17,380 nt of DNA, taken from assembly GCA_030600525.1 (NCBI GenBank), contig JAUVLX010000031.1, positions 1 through 17,380 on the forward strand, written 5' to 3'. The translations under genes and the position numbers were made by a program. A model generated the notes under the pieces. It worked only from the letters and a program-made list of their open reading frames with translations, was not told the origin of the DNA and did no database searches. Numbering within the stretch: position 1 is the first letter of the stretch; each line of letters starts with the position of its first letter. The DNA comes from Desulfobulbus sp. (GTDB lineage: Bacteria; Desulfobacterota; Desulfobulbia; Desulfobulbales; Desulfobulbaceae). Below are positions 1-6,253 of this stretch, piece after piece.

Positions 1-417
1 GTTGCCCTTGCCGATTAACTCGGATTCTTCGTTGATGGTGACACTGTCTTCACTGAGATGGAGATTGTACCAGGTGTCGCCTGCAGGCATCCCTTCAATG
101 ATGATCGCTTTAACACCAAGGCGCGCCAGCATCTGGGCAGAAGTACCACCGGCATTGGATTCCTTGATGGTTCCGGTAAGCGGGCTTTTTGCACCGCAGG
201 ACAGACGGCCAGAGTTAGCTGCGGTTGTTCCTGAAAGCAGACCAGGTGCGAATACCAGTTTATTGTTTTTTCCCAGGGGATGACAGGTCGGCTCGACTTC
301 AGCTGCAATGATGGTAGAGGTCAGCCCTCTACCGCCATGTCCCGCCCAGTCCTCAGGCACATCTTCAATGGAAGTGCTCAAGTCGGTCATGTTTACACGA
401 AAAATTTTGTCTGCCAT
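1..417 (-). CDS. aor: Aldehyde:ferredoxin oxidoreductase, N-terminal part (runs off left edge)
   Basis: Read from an ATG at 417 down to base 1, this frame is open for 139 codons without a stop. The protein begins MADKIFRVNMTDLSTSIEDV and contains GGRGLTS, APGLLSGTTAANSGRLSCGA and SPLTGTIKESNAGG. These are hallmarks of the N-terminal domain of tungsten-pterin aldehyde:ferredoxin oxidoreductases, which oxidise aldehydes to carboxylates with ferredoxin as electron acceptor in the cytoplasm. GGAGAG sits a few bases before the ATG on the minus strand and supports this start. Full-length members have about 600 residues, so roughly three quarters lies outside the window, including the cysteines of the 4Fe-4S cluster. 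The ferredoxin at 1287-1472 is a plausible partner but is divergently placed. Subfamily and substrate cannot be told from this piece. Confidence 0.9.
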   Translation of the reverse strand, partial: MADKIFRVNMTDLSTSIEDVPEDWAGHGGRGLTSTIIAAEVEPTCHPLGKNNKLVFAPGLLSGTTAANSGRLSCGAKSPLTGTIKESNAGGTSAQMLARLGVKAIIIEGMPAGDTWYNLHLSEDSVTINEESELIGKGN

Positions 418-475
418 AGTAACTCTCCAAATGAATTGATTGGTTGTATCTTATATCGTTAAAAAATATTTTTTT

Positions 476-526
476 TGCACCATGGGAGAAGGTGCAATTA
501 CAGAATATGGAAACTCAAAGTTTGAG
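476..526. promoter_or_regulatory. Two short dyads upstream of the aldehyde oxidoreductase gene
   Basis: TGCACC (476-481) and GGTGCA (491-496) form a 6-bp inverted repeat around a 9-base spacer. CTCAAA and TTTGAG (514-526) form a second one around a single G. Both lie 60-110 bases upstream of the oxidoreductase ATG. They are also downstream of the minus-strand small gene at 642-983. They could be operator sites or part of a weak terminator. There is no classic hairpin plus T-tract in the minus-strand direction. A possible minus-strand -10 (TATAAG, bases 450-455) lies between the first dyad and the gene, without a good -35. Confidence 0.25.
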
Positions 527-641
527 CTGGGTCGTTTTTGCTTTCTAAAAAAAAATAGTTATCGCACATCCAAAGCTGTGTTTTTCAGATGAGACTCTAT
601 TTGAGTCTGGTCTGGGCGTGTAACCGCAAGGTGGTGAGCAA

Positions 642-983
642 TTACGACTCACTGCCAAGGACCTTGTTAATGAGCATCTGTTTTGTATGGGTATCTGGTT
701 CCGGATCCTGCCAACTGATAAATTGGTTGGTAACACGCATAAAGTCACCGTTATCTGCTTTGCATTGCTCACAAATTGATTCGGCATTATCCCTATACAT
801 AATTATTTTGCTGGCTGGGTCACCTGAAGAGTCGACTGCAGCCATTTTTACACAGCCGCAATCAAGGCGGATAACAGCTACGCCTACGCCTTCCGGGCTT
901 CCTTCAAATATCGCTTCTATCATTGCCTGTTCGCCTTTGTTAGACTGCAACAGGTCGTTTTGTTTGTTAATTTTTGTGGCCAT
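642..983 (-). CDS. Small conserved-looking protein with CxC and CxxC motifs, function unknown
   Basis: A 113-residue protein read from ATG at 983 to TAA at 642. AGGAAA lies about 10 bases before the ATG. I do not recognise a named family. Four cysteines are arranged as C42-x-C44 and C71-x-x-C74, with hydrophobic strand-like stretches such as GVGVAVIRLDCGCVKMAAVD around the first pair. That pattern suggests a small zinc- or iron-binding fold, but this is inference. There is no signal peptide or membrane segment. It has the same orientation as the aldehyde oxidoreductase, 224 bases upstream of it, so read-through or co-regulation is possible. The competing plus-strand frame over the same bases is hydrophobic, has no ribosome site and looks like a shadow. 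Confidence 0.65.
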   Translation of the reverse strand: MATKINKQNDLLQSNKGEQAMIEAIFEGSPEGVGVAVIRLDCGCVKMAAVDSSGDPASKIIMYRDNAESICEQCKADNGDFMRVTNQFISWQDPEPDTHTKQMLINKVLGSES

Positions 984-1286
984 TGTAATTAGCTTTCCTG
1001 TTTGGATGGGTAATAGTTGGTTATTCTATTCATTATTAATTGCTTGGGCAATAAGAAAAAGAATAGTTGAGATGAAGAATAGCTGCAACCGTAGTCTCCT
1101 CAAGGTGACCTAACATCTTTTGATAACTAAAAAGAGTACAGTGCAGGATGTCTTTAATCTTGACAAAGTCTTGCCGGTCAGGTAGAGGGGAAGCACTTTT
1201 TTTTAAGTTTTAAATCTTGTACAGCAAGGTTGAAAGTATCAGTGTTATGTAACGTAGTATATTAATTTTTTTTGGAGGTTTTTATC
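984..1286. other. 303-base AT-rich intergenic region with possible ferredoxin promoters
   Basis: I see no convincing gene in this divergent gap between the small minus-strand gene and ferredoxin. It must hold promoters for both directions. On the plus strand a perfect TTGACA (1160-1165) has only a poor -10 (TAGAGG, 1183-1188) at 17 bases. TTGAAA (1230-1235) pairs with TAGTAT (1255-1260) at a slightly long spacing of 19. The second would give a short leader to the strong ribosome site at 1274-1278. Neither is certain. Confidence 0.3.
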
Positions 1287-1472
1287 ATGTGGGAAATCGT
1301 AATAGACAAAGATAAGTGTTCTGGTGATGAAGAGTGTGTAGCAGCTTGTCCCGCACAGGTATTTGAAATGGTAGACGGCAAAGCTGAGGCGGTAGAAGCA
1401 GATGAATGTCTCGGTTGCGAAACCTGTGTTGAGGTTTGCCCTGAAGATGCTATCACTGTAACTGAAGTGTAA
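1287..1472 (+). CDS. Small 2[4Fe-4S]/7Fe-type ferredoxin with Asp in place of one cluster cysteine
   Basis: A 61-residue low-potential electron carrier starting MWEIVIDKDKC. The start is the ATG at 1287, because GGAGG at 1274-1278 is 8 bases upstream; an in-frame TTG at 1272 overlaps that site and is unlikely. The second cluster motif is canonical: C41-x2-C44-x2-C47-x3-C51-P. In the first motif, C11-x2-D14-x2-C17-x3-C21-P, the second cysteine is replaced by Asp14. The same change is known in Desulfovibrio africanus ferredoxin III and Pyrococcus furiosus ferredoxin, where the site holds a 3Fe cluster that converts to 4Fe or takes other metals. It probably carries electrons for oxidoreductases such as the neighbouring AOR. 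It appears monocistronic, with its own terminator. Confidence 0.93.
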   Translation: MWEIVIDKDKCSGDEECVAACPAQVFEMVDGKAEAVEADECLGCETCVEVCPEDAITVTEV

Positions 1473-1501
1473 GTTACGCTTTTCGATAGTTTGCTTTATG
1501 G

Positions 1502-1538
1502 TAAGCCCATCCCTGACGGGGTGGGCTTATCCTGTTTT
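1502..1538 (+). terminator. Intrinsic terminator after ferredoxin
   Basis: A 12-bp stem with one G-T wobble (arms 1502-1513 and 1518-1529, loop TGAC) follows the ferredoxin stop by 29 bases. A short T run (1535-1538) comes after it. The T-tract is modest, but stem strength and position fit a terminator that separates ferredoxin from the downstream membrane protein-alr pair. Confidence 0.7.
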
Positions 1539-1540
1539 AG

Positions 1541-1572
1541 AGGGACTTGCAGTAATCATACTACAAGTCCCT
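1541..1572. repeat. Second hairpin in the leader of the membrane protein-alr pair
   Basis: AGGGACTTG (1541-1549) is repeated inverted as CAAGTCCCT (1564-1572). AGTA and TACT continue the stem inward after a single C-A mismatch, leaving the tetraloop ATCA (1555-1558). It lies just behind the ferredoxin terminator and 21 bases before the TTG start I prefer for the next gene. It could be a second terminator or an attenuator-like leader structure. No long T-tract follows it. Confidence 0.5.
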
Positions 1573-1593
1573 TTACTACGTCTAGAGAGTCCT

Positions 1594-2010
1594 TTGTTTA
1601 AGCCTGGCGTTCATCGATCGGTTCATCTCTTTGCTGCCCCCTTTTTGTGGACAACTATTGGGGGTATGCTTATTTATCGTGGCTACGGGTGGATAGAACC
1701 GGACAGCCGTATTCTATTTCTGTTCCTGGCTTTTTTAATCGGTTCGTTCAAATCATTGTTTGTCCTTGATAAGGTTGCTGCTAAGACTATCAGGCGGATT
1801 GTCACTTTCCAAGACGACACCTGTCTTGGTGCCGTGTTTTCCTGGAAGACGTGGTTGTTGGTAGGGCTGATGATGTCTTGCGGGGTGTTGTTAAGAACAT
1901 TTTTTACTCCTGGAACCATATTAGGTGCCGGATACTGTGCCATTGGATGGGCCCTTTTTCTATCTAGTCGTCACGGGTGGCTGGCATGGTTCAGAAAAGG
2001 ATTTTTGTAA
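1594..2010 (+). CDS. Small four-helix integral membrane protein, function unknown
   Basis: A 138-residue protein ending at TAA 2008-2010. The frame is open further upstream to an ATG at 1498, but that ATG and the following codons lie in the ferredoxin terminator and the second hairpin. I prefer the TTG at 1594, preceded by an AGAGAG ribosome-site-like run, which gives a start like FKPGVHRSVHLFAAPFLW. Roughly four membrane segments are visible (residues about 11-29, 41-59, 86-104 and 107-127), with a basic C-terminus (SSRHGWLAWFRKGF). I do not recognise a named domain. Its stop codon overlaps the alr start by one base (TAATG), so translation of the two is probably coupled. That suggests a cell-envelope role, but only by context. 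Confidence 0.6.
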   Translation: MFKPGVHRSVHLFAAPFLWTTIGGMLIYRGYGWIEPDSRILFLFLAFLIGSFKSLFVLDKVAAKTIRRIVTFQDDTCLGAVFSWKTWLLVGLMMSCGVLLRTFFTPGTILGAGYCAIGWALFLSSRHGWLAWFRKGFL

Positions 2011-3134
2011 TGGAGTCGCTGAACAAAATAACCATCAGTACCGGAGCTCTCAGGCACAATTTTGCTGTTTGCCGTCATTATGCGAGGGATGTTGATATTA
2101 TCGCCATGGTCAAGGCCGATGCCTATGGTCACGGTATGATCGAATGTGCCCGGGTATTTGTTGAAGAAGGTGCCGCAGCCCTTTGTGTTGCTGAAGTTGT
2201 TGAGGGGATAAAACTGCGTGAAGCAGGTTTTACTGTACCTGTTTTTATCCTTGCTGGCATCATTCCACAAACAGCGCAAGCAGCGGTGGAAAACAATCTT
2301 ACACCTGTTGTTGTAGACAACGTGGCCCTTTGGGAGCTTAATGATCACGCGCAGAAGGCAGGCAAAGAGATCGATATCCATGTTAAGATGGATGCTGGTA
2401 TGGGGAGGCAGGGAACCTTGGCCGAAGAGACAGTTGCTTTAATCAAGGAGATAGATGATTATAGCAGCCTGAACACCAAGGGCGTCCTTGCCCACTTTCC
2501 CATGGCTGATGACCGGGATTCCTCTAATTCAGATCATGTTCTGGCAACATTTTCAAATACTGCCAGACAGATTAAGGAAGAAATTCCGCATCCCTGCAGG
2601 TACCATCTTGCCAATTCCGGAGGATTGTTTTACGTGCGCGGTTCGCAGTTTGATATGGTACGACCAGGTATTTCCCTTTACGGTTGTTATCCTGACGGAG
2701 AAAGCGGCAGACACGCAGCTGTTGCGAGCCGGCTTGAGCCTGCCATGTGTTTCACCACCAGGGTCATCCAGGTGCGAAATGTAGGTGCTGGTATAGGGTT
2801 AGGCTATGGGCACAGTTTCTTCACAACCAGACCTACTACTGTAGCTGTGTTGCCGGTAGGATATGAAGACGGATATTTGAGAAAATTGTCTAACCTTGCT
2901 CAGGTGCTTGTTAATGGCCATCGGGCACCCGTCATCGGTAGAATATCCATGAACTTAACCTTGATTGATGCTACAGACGTAGGTCCTGTCAACGTTGGTG
3001 AAGAAGTTGTTTTAATGGGACCGCAGGGAACCGATAAGATAACAGCCGATGATATCGCCGGATGGATGGATACCATTAATTACGAAGTACTCTGTCTTTT
3101 CGGACACATGAATGACCGCGGATTTACTGACTGA
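2010..3134 (+). CDS. alr: Alanine racemase
   Basis: A 374-residue PLP enzyme of normal family length that interconverts L- and D-alanine in the cytoplasm for peptidoglycan synthesis. The PLP lysine lies in AMVKADAYGHG (Lys35) and the catalytic tyrosine in GIGLGYGHSF (Tyr266). HVKMDAGMGRQG, RPGISLYG and the C-terminal GRISMNLTLID are also typical. The ATG at 2010 is chosen because it starts at MESLNKITIS, the normal start of the barrel domain, and has AAAAGG about 9 bases upstream. A longer frame starting at 1977 lies inside the preceding gene. It overlaps the stop of the membrane protein by one base. I see no clear terminator in the 142 bases before argS, so the two may be co-transcribed. Confidence 0.95.
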   Translation: MESLNKITISTGALRHNFAVCRHYARDVDIIAMVKADAYGHGMIECARVFVEEGAAALCVAEVVEGIKLREAGFTVPVFILAGIIPQTAQAAVENNLTPVVVDNVALWELNDHAQKAGKEIDIHVKMDAGMGRQGTLAEETVALIKEIDDYSSLNTKGVLAHFPMADDRDSSNSDHVLATFSNTARQIKEEIPHPCRYHLANSGGLFYVRGSQFDMVRPGISLYGCYPDGESGRHAAVASRLEPAMCFTTRVIQVRNVGAGIGLGYGHSFFTTRPTTVAVLPVGYEDGYLRKLSNLAQVLVNGHRAPVIGRISMNLTLIDATDVGPVNVGEEVVLMGPQGTDKITADDIAGWMDTINYEVLCLFGHMNDRGFTD

Positions 3135-3276
3135 ACAGGTGGCTACCAAGAGCCTGTCGGCGTTAGTCCGCTGCACATTGCTTTTCTCGGTAACAGTTGT
3201 ACCTGCTTATTTTCCTTTCTGTTATTTTGCAGATTACAGAAAAACATAGAACCAGCAATTTTTTCAATATATTAAG

Positions 3277-4932
3277 ATGATAAAATCACAAGTTAAAGCC
3301 GTTGTTGATCGTTGTTTTGAAAAGGGTCTTAGTCTATCACTGTGGAGTGAAAAACTACGTGATCGATACACGGTCGAGGTACCCAAGCATGAAGGGCAAG
3401 GCGATTTCGCCACTAATTTTGCAATGGTTGCCGCTGGTATTGAAAAGACGAATCCCCGGCAGATTGCAGCCCGTTTTGCCGAGTTGGCAGCAGAAGAAAC
3501 GGCAGTCGTCGATCGTTGGGAAATCGCAGGGCCTGGTTTTATAAATATCTTTGTAAAGGAAGATGTTTGGGCATCGGTCCTCCCTGTTGTTGAAGAGCAG
3601 GGAGAGCGATTTGGCTTAAGTGATGAGGGAAAAGGGAAAAAAGTCCTGGTCGAATTTGTCAGCGCTAATCCCACGGGTCCTCTTTCCGTTGGTCATGGCC
3701 GGAATGCCGTTATCGGTGACTCTGTCGCACGCCTCCTTGAAGCAACGGGATTTAATGTCCATCGCGAATATTATTTTAATGATGCCGGACGACAGATGCG
3801 AGTTCTTGGTGAGTCAACCCGGGCAAGATATTTTGAACGTCTGGGGCTGGAGAACGATTTTCCTGAAGATGGATACCAAGGAAGCTATATTTATGATATT
3901 GCCCAGGCAATGATCGATAAGGGTGGTGACACATTTAAGGATGCCGCGGTTGAGGTGTTTAAAGAGCATGCAAAAGACGCCATCTTTAAAGAGATTGATG
4001 CAACACTTAAGCGGATTGGTATTCGTTTTGACAGCTATTATAATGAACATCTCCTGTATGAAGAAGGGATGATTGATGATGTTGTCAGTATTCTTAAAGA
4101 AAAAGATCTGGTTTATGAGAAAGACCAGGCATTATGGTTTAAGACCAGTGAGTTCGGCCAGGAACAAGACCGGGTAATTATCAAAAGCACGGGTGAACCC
4201 ACGTACAGGTTACCGGATATTGCCTACCACCGGGAAAAATTCAAACGTGACTTTGACTGGATGATTAACGTGTTCGGGGCGGATCATATTGCCACTGTTC
4301 CCGATGTGCTTGCCGGTGTCCGTGCCCTTGGCTACGACGATGATCTGATAACCGTGATCCTCTATCAGTTCGTCACGTTGCTGCGTGGGGGGAAACAGGT
4401 TAAGATGTCCACCCGCAAGGCAACCTTTGTCACTATTGATGAACTGGTTGATGAGGTCGGAACAGATGCGCTGCGTTTCTTTTTCCTGCAGCGTAAAGCA
4501 GACAGTCAGCTTGAATTTGATCTGGATCTGGCTACCAAACAGAGCGCGGAAAACCCAGTCTATTATGTGCAGTATGCCCATGCTCGTTTGTGCAGTATTG
4601 AAAGACAGGCAAAAGAGCAGGGGATAGAATATGTTGCCGGAGAAGGTATTGACTTGAGCATGCTGAGGGAAGCGGAAGAGTACGGACTGCTCAAAACCAT
4701 GGCTGATTACCCACAGTTGGTTGCGGGAGCGGCAATGGACCTGGCACCCCATAGGCTTATTTTCTATTTGATGGAATTGGCTGGACAATTCCATCGCTTT
4801 TATAATAAACATAAAGTGTTAACTGATGATGCTGACCGCAGTCAGGCCAGGCTGTATCTCTGCCGGTGCCTGAAAACCGTGTTGTGCAACGGGCTTACGC
4901 TGGCAGGTCTTAGTGCACCAGAGCGCATGTAG
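3277..4932 (+). CDS. argS: Arginyl-tRNA synthetase
   Basis: A 551-residue class I synthetase of typical bacterial ArgRS length that charges tRNA-Arg with arginine. Residues 1-95 fit the N-terminal ArgRS-specific domain, with GDFATNFAM and PGFINIFV. The HIGH-type signature is in SANPTGPLSVGHGRNAVIGD (residues 129-148), where the first His is Ser (SVGH). The KMSKS-type loop is KMSTRKA, followed by the catalytic-core segment VGTDALRFFFL. The C-terminal part (LYLCRCLKTVLCNGLTLAGL) is the helical DALR anticodon-binding domain. The ATG at 3277 has only a weak purine stretch before it. The remnant of a SPOR-type gene starts 14 bases after its stop. Its position next to argA, with argJ further on, puts several arginine-related genes in this stretch. 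Confidence 0.96.
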   Translation: MIKSQVKAVVDRCFEKGLSLSLWSEKLRDRYTVEVPKHEGQGDFATNFAMVAAGIEKTNPRQIAARFAELAAEETAVVDRWEIAGPGFINIFVKEDVWASVLPVVEEQGERFGLSDEGKGKKVLVEFVSANPTGPLSVGHGRNAVIGDSVARLLEATGFNVHREYYFNDAGRQMRVLGESTRARYFERLGLENDFPEDGYQGSYIYDIAQAMIDKGGDTFKDAAVEVFKEHAKDAIFKEIDATLKRIGIRFDSYYNEHLLYEEGMIDDVVSILKEKDLVYEKDQALWFKTSEFGQEQDRVIIKSTGEPTYRLPDIAYHREKFKRDFDWMINVFGADHIATVPDVLAGVRALGYDDDLITVILYQFVTLLRGGKQVKMSTRKATFVTIDELVDEVGTDALRFFFLQRKADSQLEFDLDLATKQSAENPVYYVQYAHARLCSIERQAKEQGIEYVAGEGIDLSMLREAEEYGLLKTMADYPQLVAGAAMDLAPHRLIFYLMELAGQFHRFYNKHKVLTDDADRSQARLYLCRCLKTVLCNGLTLAGLSAPERM

Positions 4933-4946
4933 CCTTTTTTAAATTT

Positions 4947-5317
4947 ATGGCTTCAAAAAAACAACCTCGAACCAGGAAAAAACCCGCTCGCAGGTTTCAG
5001 TTTCAATTGGGCTGGTCTGGTCTTTTCGGGGTAATTGTTGTTGCCTTTTGCCTCTTTCTTTGGATGTTTATGCTGGGCGTGTGGGCTGGGCAGACCATTC
5101 TTTTACCACATGTTGGTATGAAGCCGGTTGCAGCGTTAAAAAAGGGACGTCTGTCCCATCGCATGTCACCTGTTTTGCCAAAAATTCATCCATTGAGCAG
5201 GAAACGGCAACTGGGTACTCAGTGAAGAGTTGTACTGCACTGGCAATCGGAGCAAGCAAAACTAATAAGTACACGTAGCGTAATCTCTCTACAGGAATGG
5301 AAAAGAAAAAAGCAACA
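4947..5317 (+). pseudogene. Decayed SPOR-type membrane protein
   Basis: The frame from ATG 4947 gives a basic cytoplasmic tail (MASKKQPRTRKKPARRF) and one membrane helix (about residues 27-48). This is the layout of inner-membrane proteins with a periplasmic SPOR domain that binds denuded septal peptidoglycan. It stops at 5225 after 92 residues with no SPOR domain. In another plus-strand frame, about 5150-5317, the translation ALAIGASKTNKY, stop, RNLSTGMEKKKATA resembles the start of a SPOR repeat (V-Q-x-G-A-F-x-x-K-x-x-A-x-R-x-L). So I read one gene broken by a frameshift, a TAG at 5276-5278 and loss of its 3' end. The SPOR match is by eye. A real short membrane protein of 92 residues is the alternative. 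Confidence 0.5.
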
Positions 5318-5380
5318 GCTTGACAGGTAGAATTCGTCCTGCGAGAATGAGTGATGTCAGGGCCATCCACAAGTTACTTA

Positions 5381-5411
5381 GGAGCTGTCCGTAAATAAGT
5401 TGGTCATCTCC
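5381..5411. mobile_element. 31-bp mini-element of the 179-bp fold-back family, inside argA
   Basis: The insert is flanked by direct TTA copies (5378-5380 and 5412-5414). Its first 23 bases (GGAGCTGTCC, then GTAAATAAGTTGG) equal the left end of the element at 17212. Its last ten (GGTCATCTCC) match the family right end (GGACAACTCC) at 8 of 10. Nearly the whole 179-bp interior is missing. It brings an in-frame TAA and a frameshift into argA. It may be an internally deleted copy or the trace of an imperfect excision. Confidence 0.85.
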
Positions 5412-5651
5412 TTATGGTCTTTGCCAGCAGAGACCTGATGCTGCCAAAGTCGATTAGCGCCCTGTATGACTACCTGCGAGATTTTGTAGTTTATGAGGAA
5501 GCAGGCGAAATACAAGGCATCTGCTCTCTCCACATTTGCTGGGATGATCTCGCAGAAATACGCTCCTTGGCGGTAATGGAAAAAAAGCAGGGGTGCGGTG
5601 TTGGGAGAGAATTGGTTCAGTCCTGTCTTGATGAGGCAAAGAGCCATAAAT

Positions 5652-5809
5652 GAGTCTGTTGACTTACTAGGGTTTTCGTTCAAGGTCAGGTAAGCGCAGA
5701 CTCCGAGGCATGCTTAAAAAATAACCACAGGCATATAGTTGATATTCCGAGGATTATTTTTTCAGCATAACGAAGAGATTGGGCGAAAAGACAGTAAATC
5801 AACAGGCTC
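5652..5809. mobile_element. 158-bp fold-back element splitting argA
   Basis: The ends are inverted repeats: GAGTCTGTTGACTTAC (5652-5667) against GTAAATCAACAGGCTC (5794-5809), 14 of 16 matching. Further inward homology follows (TTTTCG near 5673 against CGAAAA ending at 5789). ATAAAT stands directly on both sides (5646-5651 and 5810-5815), an apparent 6-bp target duplication. No coding capacity is visible, so it is a non-autonomous element. It contains one copy of a 17-bp unit (GGTAAGCGCAGACTCCG, 5689-5705) found elsewhere in the window. Its core reappears inverted at 6017-6169. Confidence 0.8.
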
Positions 5810-6032
5810 ATAAATAGCACAGGTTTTTGTGCTCACCTATCAGGCTGATTTTTTGAAAGGCTTTGGTTTTATCGATAAGAATAAACAGGAACGTCCCCAC
5901 AAGATTTGGAGTGACTGTATCCATTGTTCCAAGTTTCCGGACTGCGATGAGGATGCACTGATTCATATAACCTCACCCCACCTCTATTAAACATAAGGCT
6001 ATCTTAAATAATTGCCATTTCGCCCGATCTCC

Positions 6033-6050
6033 CAGAGTCTAACGCTTACC
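6033..6050 (-). repeat. Extra 18-base unit inside the inverted repeat copy
   Basis: On the minus strand this reads GGTAAGCGTTAGACTCTG. It is absent from the matching place in the copy at 5673-5789, where the flanks AGCATAACGA and GAGAT are nearly adjacent. It is a one-base-longer variant of GGTAAGCGNAGACTCCG. Confidence 0.7.
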
Positions 6051-6078
6051 TCGTTATGCTCAAAATTTTATCCTCGGA

Positions 6079-6095
6079 GGAAAGCGAAGACTCCG
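6079..6095 (+). repeat. Extra 17-base unit inside the inverted repeat copy
   Basis: GGAAAGCGAAGACTCCG is a variant of GGTAAGCGNAGACTCCG. In the minus-strand reading of this copy the block sits between ATAT and TCCGAGGAT, which are directly joined in the copy at 5673-5789. The two copies therefore differ here by exactly 17 bases. Confidence 0.75.
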
Positions 6096-6253
6096 ATATT
6101 AAATATATGCCTGTGGTAAAATTTATCGCATGCCTCGGAGTCTGCGCTTACCTGATCTCGAACGAAATTACAAAAAAAATCAAGATACCCGTAATTTCTA
6201 CCACTTTATTTTTTTGATCTCTCGGAGCCAAGGCTTCGAAATTGGAGAATTTT

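Larger units (their letters stand above)
5320..5990 (+). pseudogene. argA: Broken GNAT-type N-acetylglutamate synthase (ArgA, short form)
   Basis: Three pieces of one acetyltransferase remain. Piece 1 (5320-5380) gives GRIRPARMSDVRAIHKLL. Piece 2 (5414-5653) gives LPKSISALYDYLRDFVVYEE, SLHICWDDLAEIRSLAV and the acetyl-CoA loop QGCGVGRELV. Piece 3 (about 5814-5990) gives VFVLTYQADFLKGFGF and PHKIWSDCIHCSKFPDCDED, the diagnostic C-terminus of short ArgA-type enzymes that acetylate glutamate in arginine synthesis. Pieces 1 and 2 are split by a 31-bp insert. Taking out the insert and one TTA copy rejoins the frame exactly. Pieces 2 and 3 are split by a 158-bp insert, and joining them needs one extra base. 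The start is unclear (TTG 5320 or ATG 5347). As it stands the gene cannot make the enzyme. Confidence 0.85.
6017..6169 (-). repeat. Inverted, longer relative of the fold-back element in argA
   Basis: The reverse complement of 6017-6169 aligns with 5673-5789 along its whole length: TCAGGTAAGCGCAGACTCCG, then CACAGGCATATA, CCGAGGAT, AGCATAACGA and GGGCGAAA in the same order. It carries two additional blocks of 17 and 18 bases (6079-6095 and 6033-6050), both variants of the 17-bp unit. The outer terminal repeats are degenerate here, so the exact limits may be about 20 bases wider. It lies between the argA fragment and secA, so the secA promoter must be in or just after it. Confidence 0.75.

Noticed and set aside
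589..1113. Long plus-strand open frame opposite the small CxC/CxxC gene
   Set aside because: No ribosome site, odd hydrophobic composition, and it mirrors the better minus-strand gene; taken as a shadow.
3135..3276. Terminator or promoter in the alr-argS gap
   Set aside because: Only a weak imperfect hairpin after alr without T-tract and no good -35/-10 pair.
5414..5653. A free-standing small acetyltransferase gene
   Set aside because: It lacks the first helix and the C-terminal third, both of which lie nearby as fragments; it is the middle of the broken argA.
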